Positions 1 to 8,267 of a stretch of 64,000 bases of DNA are shown here, piece by piece. Location of the stretch: assembly GCA_964402175.1 (NCBI GenBank), contig CAYOBN010000013.1:21735-85734 (forward strand). The letters run 5' to 3'. The DNA comes from JAWKUK01 sp964402175. Its GTDB lineage: Bacteria; Planctomycetota; UBA1135; GCA-002686595. Under the pieces are notes generated by a model that saw nothing but the letters and a program-made list of their open reading frames with translations, did not search any database and was not told the origin of the DNA. Numbering within the stretch: the stretch's first letter is position 1; each line of letters opens with the position of its first letter. A program made the translations under genes and the position numbers.

Positions 1-306
1 AAACGGCTGGGCGACGAAGGCCGACGGTTCCTGATCGAGCGCATGGTGGCGGTGTTCGCGGGCAAGATCGCCCGCACACCGGCAGCGGCGCTGTCGATCG
101 AACAGAGCCTGCGCCGGGTGTTCGCACGCGCACCGTTGGAGAACCGGGACGCGCGTGCGTGGCATTTGATGCTGCGGGCGTTGGGGTCGGAGATGTCACC
201 GACGGAGCTGGGGCTACGGCTGAACGGCAAGAACGCTCGGCGCCGGGAGGAGCTGCAGCGGAGGTTGGAGTCGGGGGAGGATGGCGTGGAGGAGGGGGGC
301 GAGTGA
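1..306 (+). CDS. C-terminal fragment of an unrecognised protein
   Basis: The frame is open from base 1 and runs to a TGA at 304-306, so this is the end of a gene that begins left of the window. About 101 residues are visible. The fragment is charged and mostly helical in character, with a tail rich in Arg, Glu and Gly (LQRRLESGEDGVEEGGE). I recognise no family motif. The internal ATG at 43 is not needed as a start because the frame is already open before it. It is followed after 36 bases by a possible small repeat-coding frame and then by the repeat region, so it is probably the last gene of its transcript. Confidence 0.55.
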   Translation, partial: KRLGDEGRRFLIERMVAVFAGKIARTPAAALSIEQSLRRVFARAPLENRDARAWHLMLRALGSEMSPTELGLRLNGKNARRREELQRRLESGEDGVEEGGE

Positions 307-342
307 GTGGGGGGGCGCCGCGTTATGGGCGGGAGGTGATGT

Positions 343-756
343 GTGAATAGGCGCCGTGCAAAGATTGGCCTCGCAAACAGTGACCTCGCGGACGGTACCT
401 TCGCGGACGGTACCTTCGCGNNNNNNNNNNNNNNNNNNNNNNNNNNNNNNNNNNNNNNNNNNNNNNNNNNNNNNNNNNNNNNNNNNNNNNNNNNNNNNNN
501 NNNNNNNNNNNNNNNNNNNNTCGCGGACGGTACCTTCGCGGACGGTACCTTCGCGAACGGTAACTTCGCGGACGGTACCTGGTACGCTTTGACGAGCGCG
601 CGCCTTGGTCTTCTGTCTCGCCTTTGTCGCTCTGCGCGCTCGTCAGAGCGTACCTGGTACCGTTCGCACCCAAGCCCAGGGCGGGAGTTGATGGCTGAGT
701 CAACATCGATCCCCATAGGACAGAGGATTGATGCTGCTTCGTTTCGTTCGGGCTAG
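343..756 (+). CDS. Possible pentapeptide-repeat-like small protein, interrupted by assembly gap
   Basis: A GTG at 343 is preceded at good spacing by a strong ribosome-binding sequence (GGGAGGTGAT, 331-340). The reading frame starts MNRRRAKIGLANSDL and then repeats the five-residue unit ADGTF before and after the 100-N gap, ending ANGNFADGTW before it runs into the inverted repeat. The 15-bp DNA repeat makes a five-residue repeat in every frame, so the protein repeat alone is weak evidence. The Ala is four residues before the Phe, which is not the usual pentapeptide-repeat spacing (Ala two before). The part after about 580 reads through palindromic DNA and is probably not original coding sequence. 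The true length is unknown because of the gap. Confidence 0.25.
   Translation: MNRRRAKIGLANSDLADGTFADGTFAXXXXXXXXXXXXXXXXXXXXXXXXXXXXXXXXXXADGTFADGTFANGNFADGTWYALTSARLGLLSRLCRSARSSERTWYRSHPSPGRELMAESTSIPIGQRIDAASFRSG
371..580 (+). repeat. 15-bp tandem repeat array, unit TCGCGGACGGTACCT
   Basis: Exact units lie at 386-400, 401-415, 521-535, 536-550 and 566-580. A variant is at 551-565 (TCGCGAACGGTAACT), a degenerate unit at 371-385, and a broken unit begins at 416. The array is cut by the N run at 421-520, but the register is kept: 416 to 521 is 105 bases, exactly seven units. A related unit reappears at 911-925 (TCGCGAACGGTACCG), on the far side of the inverted repeat. The unit contains ACGGTACC, the same core as the dispersed palindromes of this window. 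Confidence 0.9.
421..520. other. Assembly gap of 100 N
   Basis: A run of 100 N falls inside the 15-bp tandem array, as expected where short reads cannot resolve a repeat. A length of 100 is a common placeholder, so the real size may differ, although the repeat register happens to be preserved across it. Confidence 0.97.
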
Positions 757-859
757 GCCTGGGTGCAAACGGTACCAGGGACGCTTTGACGAGCGCGCGG
801 GGAGACCAAGGCGAGACAAAGAGATCAAGGCGCGCGCTCGTCAAAGCGTACCTGGTACC
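571..859. repeat. Long inverted repeat made of two smaller palindromes
   Basis: The left palindrome has arms at about 571-601 and 634-664 (28 of 31 positions pair). The right palindrome has arms at 771-799 and 831-859 (28 of 29 pair). The right palindrome is also an inverted copy of the left one, including the flanks (CACCCAAGCCCAGG against CCTGGGTG), so the whole block is a large imperfect palindrome centred near 716. Arms carry GGTACGCTTTGACGAGCGCG and a GGTACC end. It lies between the plus-strand genes at the left edge and the end of purK on the minus strand. No protein is credible inside it. Confidence 0.85.
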
Positions 860-927
860 TACACCGCGGGGACCAGGTACGCGCAGGGGATCATTGCGCA
901 AACCGTGACTTCGCGAACGGTACCGTC

Positions 928-2091
928 CTACCTCCTAGGTTCCAGGTCGGCGCGTGCGGCGCGGACGAGGGACTCGGCGGCTTCGGCGGTGGGGGCGGTG
1001 GCAGTCAGGTGGCCCATCTTGCGGCCGGGGCGGGCGCTCGATTTGCCGTAGAGGTGCAGGGCGACGCCGGGGCGGGCGAGGGCGCGGTCCCACAGAGGTT
1101 CGCCGTCTTGCCACAGGTCCCCGAGCAGGTTGGCCATCGCCGCGGGAGGGCCGATGCGGGCGGGGGAGCCTAGGGGCAAGCCCGCCAGAGCGCGCACCTG
1201 TTGCTCGAATTGTGAGGTCAGATGCGCGCCCAGCGTCAAGTGGCCGGAATTGTGGGGGCGCGGAGCGATCTCGTTCACCAGCAAGGTGTCATCGCCCAAC
1301 AAGAAGAGCTCGACACACAGCACGCCGATGACGTCGAGACCCTCTAGCAGCGTCCTGGCGATGTCCTGCGCCTTGTGCAGCACGGTCGGTGACACCGGCG
1401 CCGGGCACACCGTCACGTCGAGGATGTGCTGGGCGTGGGTGTTCAGGAACGGCTCGTACAGGGCCACCGAGCGGTCCGCGCCGCGGGCGCCTACGACGGA
1501 CAGCTCCGCGACGAAGGGCACGAAGGCCTCGAGGATGCACGCGCGCTCGCCGAGGGCAGCGTGCGCCTCCGGCAGGTCTTCGCCCGACGCGAGCTTGCGC
1601 TGGCCCTTTCCGTCGTAGCCGAGGCGCGCGGTCTTCAGCACCGAGCGGCCTGGGATCGCTGCCGCAGCCGCGGCGTGGTCGGCGGCGCTGCGCACGGGCG
1701 CATAGGCACCGATCGGCAGTCCGAGCGCCGCGAAGGTCGCCTTCTCCTCCAAGCGATCCTGTGCGACGGCCAACAGCCGCCCGCCTGGCCGCACCCGTGT
1801 GTGCTGGGCCGCGGTCGCGACGGTCTCTGCGGGCACGTTCTCGAACTCGAAGGTGACCGCGTCGATCGTGCGACAAAAACGCGTGAGCGCGTCGAGGTCC
1901 TCGTACGGCGCGCGCACCGTCAGCTCCGCAAGGTGTCCGGCGGGGTTGTCGTCCTCCGCGGAGTACACCGCGACCCGGTACCCCATTCGGCGCGCTTCCA
2001 GCGCAAACATGCGCCCGAGCTGGCCGCCGCCGAGCACCCCGAGCAGCGCGCCAGGGCGCAGCAGTGTGTGTTCCTGCATCGCGGCGCCCAT
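928..2091 (-). CDS. purK: N5-carboxyaminoimidazole ribonucleotide synthase PurK
   Basis: PurK uses ATP and bicarbonate to carboxylate aminoimidazole ribonucleotide to N5-CAIR in purine synthesis, in the cytoplasm. The 387-residue protein has the PurK N-terminal signature GVLGGGQLGRM (about residues 18-28), the EFENVP segment near residue 85, and an ATP-grasp domain with the metal-binding end NEIAPRPHNSGH. It is slightly longer than the E. coli enzyme (355 residues). The ATG at 2091 overlaps the purE stop as TGATG, so the two are translationally coupled. A GTG at 2094 and an ATG at 2079 are alternative starts. The stop lies just inside the repeat region on its left. Confidence 0.95.
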   Translation of the reverse strand: MGAAMQEHTLLRPGALLGVLGGGQLGRMFALEARRMGYRVAVYSAEDDNPAGHLAELTVRAPYEDLDALTRFCRTIDAVTFEFENVPAETVATAAQHTRVRPGGRLLAVAQDRLEEKATFAALGLPIGAYAPVRSAADHAAAAAAIPGRSVLKTARLGYDGKGQRKLASGEDLPEAHAALGERACILEAFVPFVAELSVVGARGADRSVALYEPFLNTHAQHILDVTVCPAPVSPTVLHKAQDIARTLLEGLDVIGVLCVELFLLGDDTLLVNEIAPRPHNSGHLTLGAHLTSQFEQQVRALAGLPLGSPARIGPPAAMANLLGDLWQDGEPLWDRALARPGVALHLYGKSSARPGRKMGHLTATAPTAEAAESLVRAARADLEPRR

Positions 2092-2588
2092 CACGGAAGG
2101 GGGGCGCTGAGCGCCTTCTCGGCCTGCTCGCGTTGGAACGTTTCCAGCGCCTGCCGCAGGCGCGGATCCGTCGCCGCCAGCACACGCACCGCCAGCAGGC
2201 CGGCATTGCGCGCACCGGACTCACCGATCGCGAGGGTCCCGACCGGCACGCCGCCGGGCATCTGCACGATCGACAGGAGCGAGTCGAGGCCCTTCAGCGC
2301 GCGGCTCTCGACCGGCACGCCGAAGACCGGCAGGGTCGTCCATGCCGCGACCATCCCGGGCAAGTGGGCGGCCCCGCCCGCGCCCGCGATGATGACGCGC
2401 AGGCCCCGGTCGGCCGCCGTCGACGCGTACTCGCGCAACAGCTCCGGGGTGCGGTGCGCAGAGACAACACGGTGCTCGCTCGGCACACCGAACTGCTCGA
2501 GGGCCTCGACGGCGTGTCGCAGGGTCGGCCAGTCCGAGGCGCTGCCGAAGATCACGCCGACGAGCGGCGGGGGGGCTTGAGGGGTCAT
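2091..2588 (-). CDS. purE: N5-carboxyaminoimidazole ribonucleotide mutase PurE
   Basis: PurE moves the carboxyl group of N5-CAIR to give CAIR, the step after PurK. The 165-residue length and motifs are those of class I PurE: GSASDW near the N-terminus (phosphate and substrate binding), SAHRTP (catalytic His region), and AGAGGAAHLPGM. The ATG at 2588 starts MTPQAPPPLVGVIFGSASDW, which places the first strand correctly; the frame stays open 29 residues further upstream but those residues are not PurE-like. It is the first gene of a purE-purK operon with a one-base overlap. Confidence 0.96.
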   Translation of the reverse strand: MTPQAPPPLVGVIFGSASDWPTLRHAVEALEQFGVPSEHRVVSAHRTPELLREYASTAADRGLRVIIAGAGGAAHLPGMVAAWTTLPVFGVPVESRALKGLDSLLSIVQMPGGVPVGTLAIGESGARNAGLLAVRVLAATDPRLRQALETFQREQAEKALSAPLP

Positions 2589-2782
2589 CCGGGCCGCGAG
2601 TGTAGCCGCTCCGCCTCGGAACGAGGCACGCCGACGCTGCTCCGTTTGTGCACCAAGTCGGGACCACCCCGACATTCCCGTATTCGGACGTCAAGGCATG
2701 TTGCCGCATGGCTTTCCATGGTGGACACTTCAAGGCAACGGATTCTCCCCCGTTCCTTCTCTTCTTCTTGCCTTTCTCCACC

Positions 2783-5221
2783 ATGCAAATCAGCCAACTC
2801 GGCCGGGCGCTCGCGATCGGCGCGGCGTCGGCCGGTGTCGCGTTCGCAGGCGATGAGTGCGCCGTTGCGACGGCCGCCACCGTCGGCACGACGCCTTTCG
2901 ACACCACGACCGCCACCGTCAGCCCCGAGGCGTTCCCCTGCGGCGGCGGCACCACGAGCGCCGTCGACCTCTGGTTCACCTACACCCCCGCGGCCGCGGG
3001 CAACGTGCTGGTGTTCGACACGTTCGGCTCGTCGTTCGACACGCGCCTCCAGGTGCTCGACGGCACGTGTGGCGCGCTCGTTTCGCTCGCGTGCAACGAT
3101 GACAGTGGCGGCCTCCAGAGCCGCATCCAGATCAACGCTCCGTCGACCAACCCGCTCTTCGTGCGCGTCGCGGGCTTCAGCTCGGCGACGGGCACCGGTG
3201 TGCTCAACATCTCCGACACCTTCCCGGGTGACGAGTGCGCGGGCGCCCTGGCGCTGCCCACGGGTGTGACGGCGTTCAATACCGTCGGCGCCTCGACCAG
3301 CGCGCCGGCGTTCAGCTGCGGCTCCGGCGGGTCGGACATCTGGTTCGCCTACACCGCCGTCGGGATCGGCAACACGGTGACCGTGAGCGCGTGCGGCTCG
3401 GGTTACGACACCGTGCTCGAGGCGTACTCGGGCACCTGCGGGACCTTGACCTCGCTGGTCTGCAACGATGACTCGTGCGGCCTGCAGAGCCAGCTCTCGT
3501 TCGTGACGAGCGCGCTCGGCACCTACTTCGTGCGCGTCGGCGGCTTCGCTGGCGCCAGCGGCACGGGCTCGCTGACGGTGACGGACACCCCGGCGCCGCC
3601 GCAGTTCGACCTCACGTTCACGGATGTCCTCCCGGGCACGTGGATCGACATCGCCGCGACGGGCACGCCGCTGAACCTCTCGGACGACGGTGAGGCCAAC
3701 ATCACGACCACCGTGGGCAACGCCCTCTTCGCGGCGGGCACGGCTCGCGTCGGCTCGAACGGCGGCGTGCGCTTCGGCGGCACCGGCCTGGAGTTGAGCA
3801 CGGCCAACGCTGCGCTTCCGGCCGGCGGCGCCTTCAGCTTGACCAGCCAGTCTCTGTTGCCCTTCTGGGACGACCTCAACACCGTGGGTGGCACGGTCGG
3901 CAACATCTTCTGGGAAGAGGTCGGCGGTGTCCTCGTGGTCCAGTGGAACCAAGCTGGCTTCTTCGGTTCGGCGAACGCCGGCCAGTTCGTGACCTTCCAG
4001 GTCCAGGTCCCGTCTTCGGGTCCGGCGCTGGCGCAGTTCCTCTACCAGGACATCGAACAGCCCCGCGCGAGCGGCGGCTCCAGCGCGACGATCGGCTACC
4101 AGGCCGGCGGCGCGGGCAACAACGTCCAGCACCTCTTCAACGCGCACTTCGGCGTCAAGAACGGCACGGTCCTGTCGCTCATCAACAAGCTGAACACCCA
4201 GGTCGTCTTCACCGACGACATCGCGGGCACGTTCACGGACATCTCCGCGACCGGCGCGCCGCTCAACCTCGGCGACGACGGCGAGGCGAACATCACGACG
4301 ACGGTCGGCAACGCGCTCGTCGCCGCCGGCACGGCGCGCGTCGGCGCGAACGGCGCGATCCGCTTCGGCGGCTCCGGCCTCGATCTCGGCTGGACGAACC
4401 AGTCCCTCCCGGCGACCGGCGCCACGGGTGGCTCCGCGTTCTTCTCGGGCGGCCAGGTCCTGGCGCCCTTCTGGGATGACCTCCTGACGAACACCGCGCC
4501 GTCGGGCACGAACGGCGATGTCCTGTGGCAGGAGATCGGCGGCACGCTCATCGTCCAGTGGAACAACGTCACGTTCTTCGGCCAGACGACGAGCCGCACC
4601 ACCTTCCAGGTCAAGGTGTTCTCGACGGGCCCGTACCCGGCCCAGTTCATCTACTCGTCCGTCGATAGCGCCGCCGCCAACTTCGGTGGTAGCGCCACCA
4701 TCGGCTACCAGGCCGGCGGCTTCGCGGGCACGACCTCCCAGTACTCGTTCAACACGCCCGTTCTCTCGAACGGCACCGTGCTGACGCTCTGCTACACGGA
4801 GGCCGCCATCGGCTCGCCGTACTGCACCCCGGTCGCCAACTCGACGGGTGCCCCGGCGCGCATGTACGGCACGGGGACGGCGTCCCTCGCGGCGAACAAC
4901 CTGGTGCTGAACGTCGACCAGCTCCCGCTGAACTCGTTCGGCTTCTTCAACCGCGGCACCGCGACCGCCTTCACGCCCGCGGCGGGCAACGGCCAGGGCA
5001 CGCTCTGCGTCGGCGGCACCGTCACGCGCGGCGTCGGCGGCGCGATCGTCAGCTCGGGCGCGACGGGCGCGGTGAGCCTCGCCGCGAACCTCGGCAGCCT
5101 TGCCGGCGGCACGCCGACGGCCGGCGCGACGCTCTGGCTCCAGTACTGGTACCGCGACACCGTGGGTGGGACGCCGACGTCCAACCTCTCGAACGCGCTG
5201 CAGATCAAGGTTCTCCCCTGA
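2783..5221 (+). CDS. Secreted multidomain protein with duplicated beta modules and shared C-terminal module
   Basis: An 812-residue exported protein. The start at 2783 gives a clear signal peptide (MQISQLGRALAIGAASAG, cleavage near AFA-GDEC). It then has two copies of a roughly 120-residue domain starting DECA, with the pattern W-F-Y/T-cys-CNDD(S) seen in extracellular PPC-like beta domains (about 24-143 and 144-270). Two further copies of a roughly 195-residue module follow (about 276-470 and 473-670), each opening FTD..PGT with TGxPLNLxDDGEANITTTVGN. A final module of about 135 residues begins GSPYCTPVANSTG and matches the C-terminus of the protein at 14222-15346. Four conserved Cys per copy suggest disulfides. 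Function is unknown; surface or matrix binding is a guess. It is transcribed alone and ends at paired hairpins. Confidence 0.85.
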   Translation: MQISQLGRALAIGAASAGVAFAGDECAVATAATVGTTPFDTTTATVSPEAFPCGGGTTSAVDLWFTYTPAAAGNVLVFDTFGSSFDTRLQVLDGTCGALVSLACNDDSGGLQSRIQINAPSTNPLFVRVAGFSSATGTGVLNISDTFPGDECAGALALPTGVTAFNTVGASTSAPAFSCGSGGSDIWFAYTAVGIGNTVTVSACGSGYDTVLEAYSGTCGTLTSLVCNDDSCGLQSQLSFVTSALGTYFVRVGGFAGASGTGSLTVTDTPAPPQFDLTFTDVLPGTWIDIAATGTPLNLSDDGEANITTTVGNALFAAGTARVGSNGGVRFGGTGLELSTANAALPAGGAFSLTSQSLLPFWDDLNTVGGTVGNIFWEEVGGVLVVQWNQAGFFGSANAGQFVTFQVQVPSSGPALAQFLYQDIEQPRASGGSSATIGYQAGGAGNNVQHLFNAHFGVKNGTVLSLINKLNTQVVFTDDIAGTFTDISATGAPLNLGDDGEANITTTVGNALVAAGTARVGANGAIRFGGSGLDLGWTNQSLPATGATGGSAFFSGGQVLAPFWDDLLTNTAPSGTNGDVLWQEIGGTLIVQWNNVTFFGQTTSRTTFQVKVFSTGPYPAQFIYSSVDSAAANFGGSATIGYQAGGFAGTTSQYSFNTPVLSNGTVLTLCYTEAAIGSPYCTPVANSTGAPARMYGTGTASLAANNLVLNVDQLPLNSFGFFNRGTATAFTPAAGNGQGTLCVGGTVTRGVGGAIVSSGATGAVSLAANLGSLAGGTPTAGATLWLQYWYRDTVGGTPTSNLSNALQIKVLP

Positions 5222-5233
5222 TCGCACCAGAGG

Positions 5234-5268
5234 GTCCGGCGGCGACACCCTGAGGTGCCCCGCCGGAC
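5234..5268. terminator. Hairpin between convergent genes, first of two
   Basis: Nine-base arms GTCCGGCGG (5234-5242) and CCGCCGGAC (5260-5268) pair perfectly, with a smaller inner stem (CACC/GGTG). It lies 12 bases after the stop of the secreted-protein gene and before the end of the minus-strand Lon-domain gene. There is no clear T tract, so a terminator role is inferred from position and stem strength. Confidence 0.6.
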
Positions 5269-5275
5269 GACAAAC

Positions 5276-5317
5276 GACCGCCGCCGCGGTGTGCACGGGC
5301 ACACCTCGGCGGCGGTC
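5276..5317. terminator. Hairpin between convergent genes, second of two
   Basis: Eleven-base arms GACCGCCGCCG (5276-5286) and CGGCGGCGGTC (5307-5317) pair perfectly, and an inner GTGTGC/GCACAC stem extends them around a short ACGG loop. Being nearly symmetrical and placed between two converging genes, it could stop transcription from both sides. Confidence 0.65.
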
Positions 5318-5337
5318 GCCTGTTGGAGCCTAGACCC

Positions 5338-5973
5338 TCAGGAGGGGCTACGGAACGTGTCGTGCGCCTCGAGCACCAGCCGCGCGCGGCGCGCGACGTC
5401 GAGCTCGCAGAAGATCGGCTCCATGGCCGCCTGCGGCAGGTGGAGCTTCGCCGACAGTCCATCGGTGAGCAGCGAGACCGGCAGGTCCGGGGGCAGCTCC
5501 AGCGCGCCGTCATGGCGCTCCTCGAGGGCCTTGCGCAGCCGCGGCGTGAGCTCCCGGCTCTCGGCGGCGGTCGGCTCCAACTCGGTCACGGGTTGGGCCC
5601 GCACGCGCCGGTAGAGGCGGTCCGAGTCGGCCTCCTCGACCGCGTGCCGGCCGAGGCCGAAGAGCCAGATGAAGTACCTGCCGTCCGGGGTCTTCTCGTG
5701 GCGCGCGATCTCGCCGAGGCCCGCGACCGGGAGCACCGGCGGGGTCGCCTCGGTGTCCACGGGGCCAGCGCCGGGGGTCGTGATCGTGCCGAGCACGAGG
5801 CGCCCGCTGCGGTCGAGGACGTCCTCGACGAGCTGCCGGTAGCGGGGCTCGAAGACGTGCAGGGGCAGGACCTGCCGCGGGAGGAGGAAGACCCCCCGCA
5901 GGGGGAAGAGGGGGACGACGACGGGGTCGCCCGCGGGCGGCGGCCAGGCGTCGGGGATGGCTTCACGGCTCAT
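5338..5973 (-). CDS. Lon substrate-binding (N-terminal) domain protein
   Basis: A 211-residue protein with only the Lon N-terminal substrate-binding domain and no ATPase or protease part. The family pattern is visible as VVPLFPLRGVFLLPRQVLPLHVFEPRYRQLVED (about residues 17-49; LFPL, LPLHVFEPRYR are the key parts), followed by a helical C-terminal half. Stand-alone proteins of this type are common in bacteria and have no settled role; protein quality control is usually suggested. The ATG at 5973 gives MSREAIPDAW; the longer open frame upstream is Arg-rich and unlikely to be translated. It is divergent from the thiolase gene, 155 bases away. Confidence 0.85.
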   Translation of the reverse strand: MSREAIPDAWPPPAGDPVVVPLFPLRGVFLLPRQVLPLHVFEPRYRQLVEDVLDRSGRLVLGTITTPGAGPVDTEATPPVLPVAGLGEIARHEKTPDGRYFIWLFGLGRHAVEEADSDRLYRRVRAQPVTELEPTAAESRELTPRLRKALEERHDGALELPPDLPVSLLTDGLSAKLHLPQAAMEPIFCELDVARRARLVLEAHDTFRSPS

Positions 5974-6128
5974 GGGGGTGGGTTCGGGGGAGCCGCGGTT
6001 GTGATCCCGCCGCGGGCCACCTATCCTAGTTGCCCCGAAAGCGCGACTCGACCCGCGATCCCGCGGGCTGCGGCGTCGCGTCACCCCGCGGCCCCCCAGC
6101 GACCGCCCCCGCGCCCACGAGTCCACCC

Positions 6129-7328
6129 ATGTCCCGCGTCGCCATCTGCAGCGCAGTGCGCACCCCGATCGGGCGCTTCTTCGGGGCGTTCCAGGACCTC
6201 TCCGCCGCCGACCTCGGCGTCGCCGCGGTGCAGCCAGCCCTCGAGCGCGCGGGGATCAACCCCGGCGACGTCGGCGAGGTCTTCGTCGGCAACGGCCGCC
6301 AAGCGGGCGGCGGTCCGAACGTCGCGCGGCAGATCGCCGTGCGCGCGGGGCTGCCGGTGACGGTGCCCGCGACGACGATCAACATGGCGTGTGGGTCGGG
6401 CCTCAAGGCGATCCTGCTCGGCGCCGACGCGATCCGCCTCGGGCGCAGCGACGTCGTCGTCGCGGCGGGGACCGAGTCGATGAGCGGCCTGCCGTTCTTC
6501 CTGCCCAAGATGCGCCAGGGGTACCGCCTCGGCCACGCGCCGCTCGTCGACGGCATGTACAAAGACGGCTTCGTCTGCCCGCTCGCCGACATGGTGATGG
6601 GGGAGACGGCGGAGAAGCTCGCGCAGGAGCTCGGTATCTCGCGCGCGGAGCAGGACGCGTTCGCGCTGGCGAGCCAACAGAAAGCTGCGCGCGCCGTCGC
6701 CGAGGGGCGCTTCGCAGACGAGCTCGTCCCCGTGCGTGTCGCGGGGCGCAAGGGCGATGTGCTCGTCGAGGCGGACGAGCACCTGCGGCCGGACACGGAC
6801 CTCGCGTCGCTCGCGAAGCTGCCGCCGGTGTTCACGAAGGCCGCGACGCAAGGGCCCGCGACGGTCACCGCAGGCAATGCGAGCGGCATCACCGACGGCG
6901 CGGCTGCGGTGGTGCTCGCGTCGGGACCCGCGGTCGTGCGCCTCGGGCTGACTCCGCTCGCTTGGCTCGGAGAGGCGCGCCAAGGCGGGGTCGATCCCAC
7001 GGTCATGGGCCTCGGCCCGGTGCCGGCCTTCCGCGCGCTCGAATCGGCCAACGGTATGGCGCTCCGTGAGTACGACCTCGTCGAGCTCAACGAGGCGTTC
7101 GCCGCGCAGGTCATCGCGTGTGACCGCGAGCTCGGGATCGACCCCGCGCGCCTCAACGTCAACGGCGGCGCGATCGCGCTCGGGCACCCGATCGGGGCCA
7201 CCGGCGTGCGCATCGTCGTCACCCTCGTCCACGAGCTCAAGCGCCGCGAAGCGCGGCACGGGCTCGCCACGCTCTGCATCTCCGGCGGCATGGGGCTCGC
7301 CGCGCACTTCCACCGCGAGGGCCTTTGA
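6129..7328 (+). CDS. Thiolase (acetyl-CoA C-acyltransferase family)
   Basis: Thiolases cleave 3-ketoacyl-CoA to acetyl-CoA and a shortened acyl-CoA, or run the reverse condensation. The 399-residue protein has the nucleophilic Cys88 in NMACGSGLKA, the NEAFA segment, NVNGGAIALGHPIGATG with the catalytic His, and the second catalytic Cys in CISGGMG. The ATG at 6129 starts MSRVAICSAVRTPIG, the usual thiolase N-terminus. It opens a same-strand run of seven genes (6129-13986) and is followed after 45 bases by the dehydrogenase. Whether it acts in beta-oxidation or in acetoacetyl-CoA synthesis cannot be read from sequence. Confidence 0.95.
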   Translation: MSRVAICSAVRTPIGRFFGAFQDLSAADLGVAAVQPALERAGINPGDVGEVFVGNGRQAGGGPNVARQIAVRAGLPVTVPATTINMACGSGLKAILLGADAIRLGRSDVVVAAGTESMSGLPFFLPKMRQGYRLGHAPLVDGMYKDGFVCPLADMVMGETAEKLAQELGISRAEQDAFALASQQKAARAVAEGRFADELVPVRVAGRKGDVLVEADEHLRPDTDLASLAKLPPVFTKAATQGPATVTAGNASGITDGAAAVVLASGPAVVRLGLTPLAWLGEARQGGVDPTVMGLGPVPAFRALESANGMALREYDLVELNEAFAAQVIACDRELGIDPARLNVNGGAIALGHPIGATGVRIVVTLVHELKRREARHGLATLCISGGMGLAAHFHREGL

Positions 7329-7373
7329 GGCCCGCGGAGTCCTGTCTCTCCCTCTCTGCACTCCCAGCACGAC

Positions 7374-8267
7374 ATGAAGATCGAAACCGTCGGCGTCATC
7401 GGCTGTGGCCTCATGGGTCACGGGATCGTCCAAGTCGCGGCCCAAGGGGGCTGCAAGGTGTTCGCCGTCGAGAGCGACGCGGGCGCGCTCGCGAAGGGCC
7501 TCGAGCGCATCGAGAAGAGCCTCGCGAAGCTCGCCGAGAAGGAGGTCGAGAAGGGCAAGCGCGACAAAGCCTCGGCCGACGCTTGGGTGCGCGAAGTCCG
7601 CGGCCGCATCACGGGGACGCTGAACAAAGCTGACCTCGCGCAGGCCGACCTCGTCGTCGAGGCGATCGTCGAGAACCTCGACGTGAAGAAGGCGCTCTTT
7701 GCGGAGCTCGGGCGGATCTGCGCGCCGAAGACGATCTTTGCGTCGAACACGTCGTCGTTCCCGATCGGCGACATGGCCGCGGCGTCGGGCCGTCCGGCGC
7801 GCTTCGTGGGTCTGCACTTCTTCAACCCCGTGCAGCTCATGCGCCTCGTCGAGGTCGTGCGCACGGACGCGACGGACTCCGAGGTCTTCGCCGCCGCGCG
7901 CGCCTTCGGCGAGGCTTGCGGGAAGACCGCCGTGTCGTGCAAGGACACGCCGGGTTTCGTCGTGAACCGCCTGCTCGTGCCGTACATGGTGCAGGCGATC
8001 GAGATGCTCGACCGCGGCGACGCCTCCAAGGAGGACATCGACGCTGCGATGCAGCTCGGGTGCGGTTACCCGATGGGGCCGCTGACGCTGACGGACTACG
8101 TCGGCCTCGACACGACCCTCTTCATCCTTCAAGGCTGGACCGAGCGCTACCCGAACGAGCCCGCGTTCAAGATCCCCGCGTCGCTCGCCCAGAAGGTGCG
8201 CGAAGGGAAGCTCGGACGGAAGACCGGCGAAGGCTACTACCGCTGGGAGGGCGACAAGAAAGCGTGA
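7374..8267 (+). CDS. 3-hydroxyacyl-CoA dehydrogenase (3-hydroxybutyryl-CoA dehydrogenase type)
   Basis: The enzyme oxidises 3-hydroxyacyl-CoA to 3-ketoacyl-CoA with NAD, or the reverse. The 297-residue single-function form has the nucleotide-binding loop VIGCGLMGHG (residues 8-17), the catalytic His148 in GLHFFNP, the conserved SNTSS segment near 124, and the C-terminal domain ending LGRKTGEGYY. Its size is that of 3-hydroxybutyryl-CoA dehydrogenases rather than fused FadB. Its stop overlaps the start of the next gene (TGATG at 8265-8269), so it is coupled to a cyclophilin gene, an odd partner for this pathway. Confidence 0.95.
   Translation: MKIETVGVIGCGLMGHGIVQVAAQGGCKVFAVESDAGALAKGLERIEKSLAKLAEKEVEKGKRDKASADAWVREVRGRITGTLNKADLAQADLVVEAIVENLDVKKALFAELGRICAPKTIFASNTSSFPIGDMAAASGRPARFVGLHFFNPVQLMRLVEVVRTDATDSEVFAAARAFGEACGKTAVSCKDTPGFVVNRLLVPYMVQAIEMLDRGDASKEDIDAAMQLGCGYPMGPLTLTDYVGLDTTLFILQGWTERYPNEPAFKIPASLAQKVREGKLGRKTGEGYYRWEGDKKA

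Noticed and set aside
371..580. CRISPR-like array
   Set aside because: Repeats are 15 bp and directly adjacent, with no spacers and no cas genes.
571..859. Insertion sequence with terminal inverted repeats
   Set aside because: There is no transposase frame between the arms and the spacer is only about 100 bases. A non-autonomous element remains possible and is covered as a repeat.
2585..5302. A 905-codon minus-strand frame opposite the secreted protein
   Set aside because: Composition is almost all Arg, Ala, Val, Gly and Asp with no motif; the plus-strand frame has a signal peptide and clear domain repeats.
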